64,000 nucleotides of DNA from Fuscibacter oryzae (GCF_016765795.1 NZ_JAESVP010000004.1:1-64000); one strand, 5' to 3'. Shown: positions 7,832-18,193, counted from the first letter of the stretch. The notes: generated from the sequence alone by a model not told the origin. A program made the numbers and translations.

Positions 7832-8719
7832 ATGCGCCGCCTTGGTATTCATTCGTTCGTCTGGACCAATGGCCAGACCCAAGAGGGCCTTGAAATGGCA
7901 CTCGAGAAATCGGCCGAGCATGGCTTTCGGATGATCGAGTTTGCCTATCTGCGACCGGAACGCTTCAACCTTGATCGGCTGGCCACCAAGGCGCAGGCCC
8001 TGGGGGTGGAGATCGTCGTGACCATGGGCCTTCCCGCCGATGCCGATGTGTCGAGCGACGACAAAGCGGTGGTTGCCAAGGGCACAGCGATGCTGGCCGA
8101 TGCGGTGCGGACGGTGCGCGATATTGGCGGTATCCGGCTGGGCGGCATCCTGTATTCGATGCACGGAAAGTACCAGAAGATGCCGACGCAGACGGGCTGG
8201 ATGAACAGCGCGGGCGCCATTGCGGCGACGGCAGAGGTGGCCAAGGACAGCGGCGTTCAGATCGTGCTGGAGGTGGTGAACCGCTTTGAATCAAACCTGC
8301 TGAACACAACGGCCCAAGGCCTGAAGTTTCTGCACGACACCGGCCGCGATGATGTGTTCCTGCATCTTGATACCTTCCACATGAACATCGAAGAGGCGAG
8401 CCCCGCCGCCGCGATCCGCATGGCGGGCGACAAGCTGGCTTATTTCCATTTCAACGAGAACTATCGCGGCTACCTTGGTACAGGAACCATTGATTTCCCC
8501 AGCATTTTCGACGCCTTGGTCGCCATTGGTTTCCACAACCGTGACATCGTGTTCGAAAGCTTTTCCAAGGCGATTGTGGATGAGGGCCTGTCGCTGGCCT
8601 GCGGCATCTGGCGCGACACATGGGATGACAATAACCCGCTGGCCGCCCATGCCCGCCTGTTCATCGAACAGCGTTGGCAAGAGGCGCTGCTGCGGGCAGA
8701 AGTCAATGCGCAACCTTGA
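7832..8719 (+). CDS. Ketose 3-epimerase-like TIM barrel protein
   Basis: A 295-residue protein of the D-tagatose/D-psicose 3-epimerase type (AP_endonuc_2 fold). The four expected metal-binding spots are visible: Glu in VLEVVNRFESN, Asp/His in HLDTFHMNIEE, His in YFHFNENYRG and Glu in IVFESFSKA. The segment DTFHMNIEE followed by FHFNENHRG-like residues is characteristic of ketose 3-epimerases. It would interconvert ketohexoses or ketopentoses at C3 in the cytoplasm. A palindromic operator lies just upstream, and a ROK regulator, a sugar kinase and a GatZ-type protein follow. Substrate choice among tagatose, psicose, ribulose and erythrulose is open. Confidence 0.85.
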   Translation: MRRLGIHSFVWTNGQTQEGLEMALEKSAEHGFRMIEFAYLRPERFNLDRLATKAQALGVEIVVTMGLPADADVSSDDKAVVAKGTAMLADAVRTVRDIGGIRLGGILYSMHGKYQKMPTQTGWMNSAGAIAATAEVAKDSGVQIVLEVVNRFESNLLNTTAQGLKFLHDTGRDDVFLHLDTFHMNIEEASPAAAIRMAGDKLAYFHFNENYRGYLGTGTIDFPSIFDALVAIGFHNRDIVFESFSKAIVDEGLSLACGIWRDTWDDNNPLAAHARLFIEQRWQEALLRAEVNAQP

Positions 8720-8763
8720 ACAAGGCTAACCGCAGCACGGATGTTGACCCAAGAGGCAGACCA

Positions 8764-9942
8764 ATGACAAAGCCTGAACCCCCCGGCAGTTCTGCCCGGT
8801 TCATCCGGCAGACCAACATGGTGGCGGCCTTGCAGGCGCTGTTTGACAACGGTCGCCTCAGCCGGGCCGATCTGGCGCGGCATCTGGGACTGAACCGGTC
8901 ATCTGCGGGCAACATCATATCAGAGCTGCTGGAAAGCGCGCTGGTGCAAGAGATGCCTGACACCCCGCAGGATGACCTGCCGCGCACCGGCGGGCGCCCT
9001 GGCCGGGGGCTGGAATTGCAAGCTGGGGCGGCCTGTTTCATCGGAGCCGAGATCGGGGTTGAACATATCACCACGCTGCGGATGGACCTGAAGGGCGACA
9101 TATCGCACAGCCGGATCGAGCGGTTTGACGGGCGGGCGGTTCCTGCTCGGCTGGCGGTGGAATGTGCGATTGCGCAGGCCTTTGACGGCATGTCCGAGGC
9201 AGAGCGCGATCTTATCGAAGGCTTTGGGCTGGCCGCTCCGGTGCAGATCGACGAAAGCGGCATGGTGCAGATCGCGCCGCTTTTGGGGTGGCTGGCCGAG
9301 GATCTGCATCTGCTGCTGCGTAAAGGCCTGCACAGCGACATTCCGGTGATGATCGAAAACGACGCCAACGCCTTTGCCTTTGGCGAAAGCTACCGCGATC
9401 CGGCAAGCAAGGCAGGCGTTACGCTGTTTTTGGTCATCGAAAGCGGCGTCGGCGGTGGCATCGTGATTGACGGCAAGCTGTTTCGCGGTGGGCATGGCCT
9501 TGCGGGCGAAATCGGTCATGTCCATGTACGGGATGGCACCGAACTGGAAGAGGTGTTGGGCCGGGCGCATCTGGAAAACCGCTACCGCAAGGCGACGGGT
9601 CTGCCGGCAACGACAGAGAGCTTTCTGAATGCCGTCCGCGCCGGTGAACCTCTGGCCGTCGGGATTGCCGAAGATTGGGCGCAGGATCTGGCACAAGCCA
9701 TCGTTGCCGCCTGCCGGCTCTTGGACCCGAACCGCGTGGTTTTGGGCGGCGCGCTGGCGGCGCTTTATCCACTTGTGGCGGCACGGGTGGCGCGCGCCAT
9801 TGGCGAGTTGCAGGCAGCGACGTTTCCGGTGCCGGATATCATCGTGCATCGCGCTGCTGAAAACGGAGCGGCTTTTGGTGCGGCCTGTATGCTGCACCGG
9901 CGGTTCCTGTCGCTGGAAAATGAGGCACTGCACAAGGCGTGA
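8764..9942 (+). CDS. ROK-family transcriptional regulator (NagC/XylR type)
   Basis: A 392-residue protein with an N-terminal winged helix (MVAALQALFDNGRLSRADLA, then LGLNRSSAGNIISELL) and a C-terminal ROK domain. VTLFLVIESGVGGGIVIDG, the zinc-site region GLAGEIGHVHV and LGGALAALYP match the glucokinase-like fold. The usual zinc-ligand Cys cluster that follows in many ROK proteins is not present, so it may be a non-metal variant. I chose the ATG at 8764 after GAGGCAG; a longer frame from 8674 overlaps the upstream gene. It probably controls the ketose operon through the palindrome at 7761. Confidence 0.88.
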   Translation: MTKPEPPGSSARFIRQTNMVAALQALFDNGRLSRADLARHLGLNRSSAGNIISELLESALVQEMPDTPQDDLPRTGGRPGRGLELQAGAACFIGAEIGVEHITTLRMDLKGDISHSRIERFDGRAVPARLAVECAIAQAFDGMSEAERDLIEGFGLAAPVQIDESGMVQIAPLLGWLAEDLHLLLRKGLHSDIPVMIENDANAFAFGESYRDPASKAGVTLFLVIESGVGGGIVIDGKLFRGGHGLAGEIGHVHVRDGTELEEVLGRAHLENRYRKATGLPATTESFLNAVRAGEPLAVGIAEDWAQDLAQAIVAACRLLDPNRVVLGGALAALYPLVAARVARAIGELQAATFPVPDIIVHRAAENGAAFGAACMLHRRFLSLENEALHKA

Positions 9943-9992
9943 CCGCCGGGTTTTGGCGTGGCGGTGGGGTTTTGACGAGGAGGAGGGCACGC

Positions 9993-10964
9993 ATGGAACT
10001 TGCACCTAACAGTTTGGGGCCGACGATCTGTGTTGGCGAGATTTTGGTGGAAATCGTGGCAACCACGGTCGGCGATGGCTTTCGTCAGGCCCAACCGTTG
10101 GTTGGCCCTTATCCTAGCGGCGCGCCTGCGATCTTCATCGATCAATGCGGACGTATCGGCGGTTCGGCGGCGATGATCGGCGCCGTGGGGGATGATGACT
10201 TTGGCCGCGTCAATCTGGACCGGCTGATCCGGGACGGGGTGGATGTCTCGGCGATTGCGGTCGATGCAACCTTGCCGACCGGCAGCGCCTTTGTCCGCTA
10301 TCGCGCCGACGGGTCGCGCGACTTTGTCTATAACATCGCCACTTCGGCGGCGGCGCGCTTTGGCTGGACGCCTGCGGTGGCCGGGCTTGCCGCGCGGGCC
10401 GGGCATCTGCATGTGATGGGGTCGGCGCTGTCGATGCCAAACGCCTGGGGGGTGATCGAACAGGCGGCTCAGCTAATTAAGGTGCGGGGCGGATCAATCT
10501 CTCTTGATCCGAACCTGCGGAAAGAGTTGCGCTATGATGAGGCGACCGAGGCGCAGTTTGCCAGATTGGTGGCAATGTCAGACTTGTTGTTGCCGTCTGG
10601 AGAAGAGCTAGAGCGCGCGGCGGGGGTGACGGGCGAGGCGGCAGCGGTCGCGCGGCTGTTCGAAATGGGCGTGACCGAGATCGTGCTGAAACGCGGCGAC
10701 GAAGGCGCGACATGCTTTCAGCGCGACGGCAGCCGCATCGACGCGGCGGCCTTTGTGGTGGACGAGGTGGACCCGACCGGCGCGGGCGATTGCTTTGGCG
10801 GTGCCTATCTGGCCTGCCGCCGCCTTGGGATGCCGGTGGAACAGGCGCTGGGCTATGGCTGTGCGGCGGGTGCGCGCAATGTCACCCGGCGCGGCCCGAT
10901 GGAGGGGGCGGGCACGCGGGCGGAACTGGATGACTTTATCCGAACCACGAAAAGGCGGGCATGA
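9993..10964 (+). CDS. PfkB-family sugar kinase, probable tagatose or related ketose kinase
   Basis: A 323-residue ribokinase-fold kinase. The glycine-rich substrate motif is IGGSAAMIGAVGDDDFG, and the C-terminal PfkB signature with the catalytic Asp is DPTGAGDCFGGAYLA. The ATG at 9993 is preceded by a very strong GAGGAGGAG ribosome site; an upstream in-frame start is unlikely. It overlaps the GatZ-type gene by 4 bases (ATGA). In Agrobacterium galactitol catabolism a kinase of this family makes tagatose 6-phosphate, which a GatZ-like epimerase then uses. The same pairing here suggests that role, but this is inference from context. Confidence 0.82.
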   Translation: MELAPNSLGPTICVGEILVEIVATTVGDGFRQAQPLVGPYPSGAPAIFIDQCGRIGGSAAMIGAVGDDDFGRVNLDRLIRDGVDVSAIAVDATLPTGSAFVRYRADGSRDFVYNIATSAAARFGWTPAVAGLAARAGHLHVMGSALSMPNAWGVIEQAAQLIKVRGGSISLDPNLRKELRYDEATEAQFARLVAMSDLLLPSGEELERAAGVTGEAAAVARLFEMGVTEIVLKRGDEGATCFQRDGSRIDAAAFVVDEVDPTGAGDCFGGAYLACRRLGMPVEQALGYGCAAGARNVTRRGPMEGAGTRAELDDFIRTTKRRA

Positions 10965-12238
10965 TGCGGATCGAACTGGATCAACTGGCCGCTTTGCGGA
11001 CCGCAGGCACGCCGCGCGGCATCACATCGGTCTGCTCGGCCCATCCGGTGGTGCTGCGGGCGGCCTTGCGCCATGGCGTCGCCACCGGGGCCACCGTGTT
11101 GATTGAGGCGACCTGCAATCAGGTCAACCATCAGGGCGGTTATACCGGCATGGTTCCCGCCGATTTTGCCGCTCTTGTGCAGCAGATCGCGGCCGAGGAA
11201 GTCTGCCCGATGGATCAGGTTATCCTGGGGGGCGACCATCTGGGGCCGAACCCCTGGCGCGACCGGCCCGCCGAGGAGGCGCTGGCAGAGGCGGAAAAGA
11301 TGATCGCGGCCTATGTTGCTGCGGGCTTTCGCAAGATTCATCTGGATGCGTCGATGGGCTGTCTGGGCGAACCCGTGGCGCTGGATGACGAGGCAACGGC
11401 ACGGCGCGCGGTGCGACTGGCCGCTGTCGCGGAACGAGTGGCGCGCGAACAGGGCGGGGCGATGCCGCGCTATATCATCGGCACCGAGGTGCCGCCGCCC
11501 GGTGGGGCCGACCATACCTTGCACGAGGTGCCGCCGACCGACCCCAAGGCCGCGCGCGAAACCATCGCCGTTCATCGCCGCATGTTCGCGGCGGCTGGTC
11601 TGGCCGATGCGATGGATAGGGTGATCGGGGTTGTCGTGCAGCCGGGGGTTGAGTTCGGCAATCACAACGTCATTCCTTATGCCCGCGCCAAGGCGCAGGC
11701 GCTGGCCCATGTGCTGGACACCGAAAGCGCACTGGTGTTCGAGGCGCATTCCACAGACTATCAAGGCACCGCCCCCCTGTCAGAGCTGGTTCAGGATGGG
11801 TTTGCCATCCTGAAAGTCGGCCCGGAGCTGACCTTTGTTCTGCGTGAGGCGCTTTATGCGCTGGACCTGATCGCCTCGGATCTGATCCCCGGATACGGTG
11901 ACCGCCCGTTGCGCGCCACGATGGAGCGGATCATGCTGGACGCCCCCGGCGAGTGGGAACGCCATTATACGGGCAGCCCCGCCGTGCAGGCGGTGTTGCG
12001 GCATTATTCGCTGTCGGACCGTATCCGCTATTACTGGGTGCAACCGGCGGCGATGCAGGCTGTTGACCGGCTGATGGCCGCTCTGAAAGGCCAGTCGGTG
12101 CCGATGCCGCTGTTCTGGCAGCACTGGCCCGATGCCAACCGCTTTTCCGACACCCCGCTTGACCCCGATGCTCTGTTGATCTGGCGGGTGACGCAATGTC
12201 TGGACAGCTATCATGCCGCCTGTAGTCTGGGCGGATAA
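10961..12238 (+). CDS. GatZ/KbaZ-family protein, candidate D-tagatose-6-phosphate 4-epimerase
   Basis: A 425-residue member of the tagatose-bisphosphate aldolase accessory-subunit family. Family segments visible include GITSVCSAHP, EATCNQVNHQGGYTGM, VILGGDHLGPNPW, IIGTEVPPPGG and EAHSTDYQG. In enterics GatZ/KbaZ supports the class II aldolase GatY/KbaY. No GatY/KbaY homologue is found nearby, and a homologue in Agrobacterium was reported to be a stand-alone D-tagatose 6-phosphate 4-epimerase that yields fructose 6-phosphate. The adjoining PfkB kinase fits that second role. Its position between kinase and SDR supports a ketohexose pathway. Confidence 0.8.
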   Translation: MMRIELDQLAALRTAGTPRGITSVCSAHPVVLRAALRHGVATGATVLIEATCNQVNHQGGYTGMVPADFAALVQQIAAEEVCPMDQVILGGDHLGPNPWRDRPAEEALAEAEKMIAAYVAAGFRKIHLDASMGCLGEPVALDDEATARRAVRLAAVAERVAREQGGAMPRYIIGTEVPPPGGADHTLHEVPPTDPKAARETIAVHRRMFAAAGLADAMDRVIGVVVQPGVEFGNHNVIPYARAKAQALAHVLDTESALVFEAHSTDYQGTAPLSELVQDGFAILKVGPELTFVLREALYALDLIASDLIPGYGDRPLRATMERIMLDAPGEWERHYTGSPAVQAVLRHYSLSDRIRYYWVQPAAMQAVDRLMAALKGQSVPMPLFWQHWPDANRFSDTPLDPDALLIWRVTQCLDSYHAACSLGG

Positions 12239-12256
12239 CCATTTGACGGGGGCCGC

Positions 12257-12991
12257 ATGAGCCATGATCTGAACGGGCGCTGCGTTGTCATCACCGGGGC
12301 GGCGGGCGGTATCGGCACGGCGATGGCCGAGGCCTTTGCCTCCACGGGCGCGCGGCTGGCGCTGGTTGATCTGCGCGCGCCAGAGGTATTGGCTGCCCGG
12401 CTGGGGCCGGGGCACGGGGCTTGGGCCTGTGATCTGGCGCAGCCTGCGGAAATTGCCCGGACAACGGCAGAGATCGGCGACCAGATGGGCATCGATGTGC
12501 TGATCAACAATGCAGGGCTGGGCATTGTCGCCCCCGCCGAAGAAATGTCGGTTGACGATTGGGACCGCACCCAGGCCATAAACCTGCGCGCGCCCTGGCT
12601 GATGGCCTGTGCGGCCTTGCCCTATCTGAAAGCATCGGGGCGGGGACGTGTGGTCAACATCGCCTCGCAGGCGGGCCTCATCGCCATTGCGGAACATGCC
12701 GCTTATGGCGCCAGCAAGGCCGGCCTGATCGGGCTGACCAAGGTTCTGGCGCTGGAATGGGCGCGGTTCGGCATTACGGTGAACGCCATTTCGCCGACGG
12801 TGGTGGAAACCCCGATGGCGCTGGTCGGCTGGTCAGGCGAAAAGGGAGAGCGTGCCAAGGCCGCCATTCCCGTGGGCCGCTTTGCCAAACCGGCAGAAAT
12901 TGCCCATGCGGCGGTTTATCTTGCCTCGGTTCATGCCGGGATCGTCACCGGCGAAAATCTGGTGATGGACGGCGGCTTTACCATTCAATAG
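12257..12991 (+). CDS. SDR-family polyol dehydrogenase
   Basis: A 244-residue classical short-chain dehydrogenase. The cofactor motif is TGAAGGIG, an acidic residue follows beta-2 (LVDLRAPE, favouring NAD), NNAG is at about 81-84, and the catalytic Ser/Tyr/Lys set is in NIASQAG and YGASK. The C-terminus VMDGGFTIQ is standard. It is the last gene of the kinase-GatZ operon, 18 bases after GatZ. In the Agrobacterium galactitol and altritol pathways SDR or related dehydrogenases make tagatose for the kinase, so galactitol 2-dehydrogenase activity is a reasonable guess. Confidence 0.82.
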   Translation: MSHDLNGRCVVITGAAGGIGTAMAEAFASTGARLALVDLRAPEVLAARLGPGHGAWACDLAQPAEIARTTAEIGDQMGIDVLINNAGLGIVAPAEEMSVDDWDRTQAINLRAPWLMACAALPYLKASGRGRVVNIASQAGLIAIAEHAAYGASKAGLIGLTKVLALEWARFGITVNAISPTVVETPMALVGWSGEKGERAKAAIPVGRFAKPAEIAHAAVYLASVHAGIVTGENLVMDGGFTIQ

Positions 12992-13001
12992 CGGCAGGAG
13001 A

Positions 13002-13031
13002 GGTCGGGCCGGGCAACAATCTTGCCCGACC
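13002..13031. terminator. Terminator-like hairpin between convergent SDR genes
   Basis: GGTCGGGC pairs with GCCCGACC, with an additional inner GGGCAA/TTGCCC pairing. It is followed on the plus strand by CTTTCGCG. It lies between the stop codons of the genes ending at 12991 and 13043, so it could terminate transcripts from both sides. Confidence 0.65.
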
Positions 13032-13042
13032 CTTTCGCGTGA

Positions 13043-13771
13043 TCAGATGTCGAAATTCGTCGGCAGCACGATCATGTCCCGAATTGTCACCGTCCGCTTG
13101 CGGGTCAGCATGTACATCACGGCATCGGCCACTTCCTCAGGCTCGATCAGCGCGCCGTTTTCCTTGGCTTTGCGCAGGTTCTCCTCTGGCCAGTCGGCCA
13201 GCAGCGCCGAGATCACAGGCCCGGGTGACACCTGACCCACGCGGATGCCCTGCTTGTTCAATTGCCGCCGCATGGTCTGCACAAAGCACGTCATCGCCCA
13301 TTTCGAAGCGGAATAGACCGGCTCCCACTGAATCGGCAAATGGCCCGCGACAGAGGCGGTCACGATGATGTCGCCGGTGCCGCGCGCCTGCATATGGGGC
13401 AGAACGTCCCGCACGTTCTTCATCACCGCGTTGACGTTCAGGTTCAGCATGCGGTCAATCGTGTCGGTGTCCGTCTCGATCAGATCGCCGCCAATATAGC
13501 TGCCGGCATTGCAGTGCAGAATGTCGATGTGGCTGACCTTGGCCAGAATCTCGGGCACCATGGCCGAACAGCTTGCAGCGTCCAACAGGTTGGTCACCTG
13601 CGCCACCGCGTTGGGACCAAGTTCTGCGGTCAGCTTGTCCAGGGCAGATTTGTTGTAATCCACCATCACCACCTTGGCACCCGCATCCAGCAGTGCGCGC
13701 GTGGTGGCAAGGCCGATGCCAGAGGCGGCACCCGTGATGGCGGCAATCTTGCCTTCCATGGATTTGGTCAT
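13043..13771 (-). CDS. rbtD: Ribitol 2-dehydrogenase-like SDR
   Basis: A 242-residue SDR that strongly resembles Klebsiella ribitol 2-dehydrogenase: KIAAITGAASGIGLATTRALL at the start, HCNAGSYIGGDLIE (HANAGAYIGGP in the enteric enzyme), IQWEPVYSASKWA with the catalytic Tyr/Lys, and RTVTIRDMIVLPTNFDI at the end. It would oxidise ribitol or a similar pentitol to the 2-ketose with NAD. It is the last gene of the leftward set with the L-xylulose-reductase-like SDR and the SorC regulator. XylB, encoded divergently in the same island, could phosphorylate a ketopentose product. A good RBS GGAG precedes the ATG. Substrate preference may differ from ribitol. Confidence 0.8.
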   Translation of the reverse strand: MTKSMEGKIAAITGAASGIGLATTRALLDAGAKVVMVDYNKSALDKLTAELGPNAVAQVTNLLDAASCSAMVPEILAKVSHIDILHCNAGSYIGGDLIETDTDTIDRMLNLNVNAVMKNVRDVLPHMQARGTGDIIVTASVAGHLPIQWEPVYSASKWAMTCFVQTMRRQLNKQGIRVGQVSPGPVISALLADWPEENLRKAKENGALIEPEEVADAVMYMLTRKRTVTIRDMIVLPTNFDI

Positions 13772-13798
13772 TTCAGTCTCCGGTAGGGGGTGAAAGGG

Positions 13799-14530
13799 TC
13801 AGACGGCCAGAAAGCCGCCGTCAATCGGCAGGACGGCCCCGGTCACAACCGGCGCATCGTCGGATAGCAGCAGGGCAATGGTGCGGGCGATGTCATCAAC
13901 CTCGGCAAAGCGTCCCAGCGGGTGGCGCACCATCATCGGGTCTTTCTTTGCTGGTTCCGACCATGCAGCGGCGGCCAGTTCGGTCATCGTCACGGTGGGG
14001 GCCACTGCATTTACGCGGATGCCATGGGGCCCAAGCTCTTTGGCCATCACCCGCGTCGCCCCCTCCAGCCCGGCCTTTGAGGCGGCATAGGCCATGTGCC
14101 CTTCAAACCCGCGATGCCCGGCGATCGAGGTGACGTTCACGATCGCGCCGCCCCTGCCTGCCGCTACACGGGCGCGGGCAAATTCCTGCGCGCAAATCAG
14201 GGCAGCCCGCAGGTTGATGCCCATGACGGCCTCATACCCTTCTTCGGTCATGTCCAAGACGCTTTCCAGCACGTTGGTTCCGGCGCAGTTGACCAGGAAA
14301 TCAGCCGTCCCCGCCGCCTTCATCGCGGCGCGGGCGGCAGCGTTGTCGGCCAGATCAACCCTGATCCCGACCGCCCCACAGTCGGCTGCCAGCGCATCAA
14401 GATCGCCTTGTGTCCGCGCCATTGCGATGACGCTGGCCCCCCGCGCCGCCATGATCTGTGCGCAGGCGCGGCCAATGCCTTTGCCCGCGCCGGTGACGAT
14501 GACGGTTTTTCCTGCAAAATCAGCGGTCAT
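13799..14530 (-). CDS. L-xylulose reductase (DCXR)-like SDR
   Basis: A 243-residue SDR closest in pattern to mammalian dicarbonyl/L-xylulose reductase. VIVTGAGKGIGRACAQ is followed by the short ARTQGDLDALA (Arg after beta-2 suggests NADPH). The segment KELGPHGIRVNAVAPTVTMT matches the DCXR signature ELGPHKIRVNAVNPTVVMT, and LGRFAEVDDI and LPIDGGFLAV also agree. It would interconvert L-xylulose and xylitol, or a tetrulose or threitol pair. It sits between the SorC regulator and the RbtD-like gene with short gaps and probably shares their promoter. Confidence 0.8.
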   Translation of the reverse strand: MTADFAGKTVIVTGAGKGIGRACAQIMAARGASVIAMARTQGDLDALAADCGAVGIRVDLADNAAARAAMKAAGTADFLVNCAGTNVLESVLDMTEEGYEAVMGINLRAALICAQEFARARVAAGRGGAIVNVTSIAGHRGFEGHMAYAASKAGLEGATRVMAKELGPHGIRVNAVAPTVTMTELAAAAWSEPAKKDPMMVRHPLGRFAEVDDIARTIALLLSDDAPVVTGAVLPIDGGFLAV

Positions 14531-14561
14531 TTCCCTTTTCCTTTTTCCGGTTGGTGAGGCG

Positions 14562-15521
14562 TTAGGGCGCCTTGGCCAACAACAGCTCTGCCGTCACATC
14601 ATCGGTCACCAGCGTATCGACCAATCCACGACGGCAGGCGGCGCGGATGATATCCACCTTGTGCGGACCCGCGGCGGATAGGATTTTCTCTGGCACATTC
14701 AGCACCTTGTTCAGCGGCATTCCGATGGCGCGGTCGTCAATTGCCTGCGAGACGGAATTGCCGTCCTTGTCCAGAAACTGGCCCAGCACATCGCCAATCG
14801 CCCCCGAGGATTTCAGGTCTTCGACGGTCAGCCCTTGCGGCAAGCCATGCGACACGAGAAAGGACTTTTCAGAGACGTTGGAACAGGTCAGCAGCACTGC
14901 ATCCAGCGTGTCGAACTTGCGAAAGTGATCCTGCATGGACCCCTGCGACAGGAACAGCTCGCGGTCGATACCCTGCGAAAGATAGATCGGCGCGGTCAGG
15001 ATGGAATAATGCGCGCCCAGCACATCGGCAAAACCCGACGCGATGCCGAAGGAATTGAAGGTCGAACCCTGCGCCGTTCCACCCAGAATCGACACCACCT
15101 CAAGGTTGGGATGGGACTGGCGTTGCAGGCGGCGAATGGCCGAATCCAGCGTCAGCCCCCAGGACACGCCAAAGGACGTCCACTCGGCCACGCGCAGCCG
15201 CTCTGTCAGATGTTCGGCAAGGGCCGCCCCGACCGAGCGGTGAAATTCATAGTCGCTGTGGTTGGCCGGGCAGACGATGGCCTGTCTGATCTTCAGCTCT
15301 GCCATCAGCCGTTTTTGCAGTTCAAACCGTGGCAGGAACGGCGATTCGATCGAGATTTTGACAATGCCCAAGGCCTTGGCCCGCTGGATCGCCTGATTCA
15401 CGCGCAGCCGTGTCACATCCATGATCAGGGCGGTTTCGGCCTGAGTCATCTCGTTCACATAATAGTGCCAGCAGACTTCCGCGATGAATTCTTCGCTGTC
15501 TGCAACAGGTTCGCGCGGCAT
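14562..15521 (-). CDS. SorC-family sugar-binding transcriptional regulator
   Basis: A 319-residue SorC/DeoR-type regulator. The N-terminal HTH covers FIAEVCWHYYVNEMTQAETALIM-like residues (about 10-50). The large effector domain has FGVSWGLTLDSAIRRL, VVSILGGTAQG, DAVLLTCSNV and the typical C-terminal KVDIIRAACRRGLVDTLVTD. It is similar in plan to EryD and the regulator of the Rhodobacter smo operon. It is divergent from the polyol ABC operon and leads the two-SDR operon, so it likely controls both through the AT-rich region 15522-15747, with a polyol or phosphorylated ketose as effector. Confidence 0.88.
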   Translation of the reverse strand: MPREPVADSEEFIAEVCWHYYVNEMTQAETALIMDVTRLRVNQAIQRAKALGIVKISIESPFLPRFELQKRLMAELKIRQAIVCPANHSDYEFHRSVGAALAEHLTERLRVAEWTSFGVSWGLTLDSAIRRLQRQSHPNLEVVSILGGTAQGSTFNSFGIASGFADVLGAHYSILTAPIYLSQGIDRELFLSQGSMQDHFRKFDTLDAVLLTCSNVSEKSFLVSHGLPQGLTVEDLKSSGAIGDVLGQFLDKDGNSVSQAIDDRAIGMPLNKVLNVPEKILSAAGPHKVDIIRAACRRGLVDTLVTDDVTAELLLAKAP

Positions 15522-15747
15522 GGGTCTGTCCTTTCCGATTTACGGATTGGCCTACGCCGACACCCCGTTCATCGCAACAACCGTGCCATATCTATCAAGT
15601 GTATTGCAATAGATACATATGAAAATTTTCACTTGCGCGAAAACGAATACATATGCATTTTGCTGCCAGGGGGAAGATGCGATTCGAATGGAAGGGACAT
15701 TCGGACTGCCGTCTGCCTCTGCAAAAATAACCAGGGAGGAGACCCGA
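15522..15747. promoter_or_regulatory. Divergent polyol control region with palindromes
   Basis: This AT-rich gap separates the SorC regulator from the binding-protein gene. It contains a perfect 12-base palindrome TGAAAATTTTCA at 15620-15631, two direct copies of ATACATATG at 15613 and 15647 (34 bases apart, about three turns), and the near-palindrome TGTAT...ATACA at 15599-15616. These are good candidates for SorC-type operator sites. The ribosome site GGGAGGAG at 15734 decides the ATG at 15748. Confidence 0.65.
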
Positions 15748-17184
<1,437 letters not shown>

Positions 17185-17206
17185 GCAGGCCTCCTGTCGA
17201 ACCGAC

Positions 17207-17236
17207 GGGCCGTCGCTGCAACCACGGCGGCGGCCC
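17207..17236 (+). other. Stable intercistronic hairpin after the binding-protein gene
   Basis: GGGCCGTCGC and GCGGCGGCCC pair at 9 of 10 positions around a 10-base loop. No T run follows. Such hairpins between receptor and permease genes commonly protect the receptor part of the mRNA and lower downstream expression. That role is inferred. Confidence 0.6.
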
Positions 17237-17310
17237 TGCAATCTGATCGGACCCGTCGCAGTCCGTCGAAACCATCGGTCAATCCAAAACAACTAGAGGG
17301 GGCGAGGCCT

Positions 17311-18189
17311 ATGCAATCCAATCGGCTTGGCTGGATCTTGCTGGCACCGACGCTGGTGATCTTGTTCGCATTCGGGGTTTTGCCCTTTGTCTATGTCTTG
17401 TGGGTATCTTTCCACCAATGGAACCCCTTTGCGGTTGACCCGACCATGGTGTTCAACGGCGCAGACAACTTTCGCAAGATCGTCTTTGACGCCGATTTCC
17501 TGAACTCGGTTGGCGTGACGGTGATGTTCGTGTTTTTCGCCGTGATCTCGGAACTGATCGTCGGCTATTTTCTGGCGCAGGCCTTCATGCGCGAATTTCC
17601 GGGCAAGGCGTTTTTCCGCACCATCCACACCCTGCCGCTGATCATGGCACCGATCATCGTCGGCTCTGTCTGGAAGCTGATGATGACACCGTCGATCGGC
17701 ATCATCCCGCATTATATGCAGCAATGGTTCGGTATCAGCGTCAACATCGGCACCTCGCCCTTTGCGGCCTTTACCACCATCATCATCATGGACATCTGGC
17801 ACTGGACGCCGCTGGTCACCCTGACTCTGATCGCGGCGCTGGTTTCGTTGCCTGCCGACCCGTTTGAACAGGCCCAGATCGACGGTGCCAACAAGCGGCA
17901 GATCTTTTGGCACATCACTTTGCCGATGATAGCCCCTGCCGTTGTCGCCACCGTCTTCATCCGCCTGATGGACGCGCTGCGCACGGTGGACGAAGTCTGG
18001 ATGCTGACCGGCGGTGGCCCGGGTTCGGCCACCCGGTTCGTCGGTGTGCATATCTTCAAAGAGGTCTTTCCCAAGACGAACTATGGCTACGGCTCCACCA
18101 TCTCGGTTGTCGTGCTGTACCTGACGATCGTCGTCTGCTGGCTGCTGTATGTGACCATGCTTGCCCCAAGAAACACGAAGAAAGGTTAA
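17311..18189 (+). CDS. Polyol ABC transporter permease 1 (SmoF/MtlF-like)
   Basis: A 292-residue MalF-type permease. Six hydrophobic helices are visible, starting LGWILLAPTLVILFAFGVLPF. The cytoplasmic EAA loop reads EQAQIDGANKRQIFWHITLP (family EAAxxDGAxxxqxfxxitlP). It forms the membrane channel with the permease at 18194 and uses the ATPase at 20349. It follows the binding protein after a 126-base gap holding a hairpin. Confidence 0.9.
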   Translation: MQSNRLGWILLAPTLVILFAFGVLPFVYVLWVSFHQWNPFAVDPTMVFNGADNFRKIVFDADFLNSVGVTVMFVFFAVISELIVGYFLAQAFMREFPGKAFFRTIHTLPLIMAPIIVGSVWKLMMTPSIGIIPHYMQQWFGISVNIGTSPFAAFTTIIIMDIWHWTPLVTLTLIAALVSLPADPFEQAQIDGANKRQIFWHITLPMIAPAVVATVFIRLMDALRTVDEVWMLTGGGPGSATRFVGVHIFKEVFPKTNYGYGSTISVVVLYLTIVVCWLLYVTMLAPRNTKKG

Positions 18190-18193
18190 GCCG

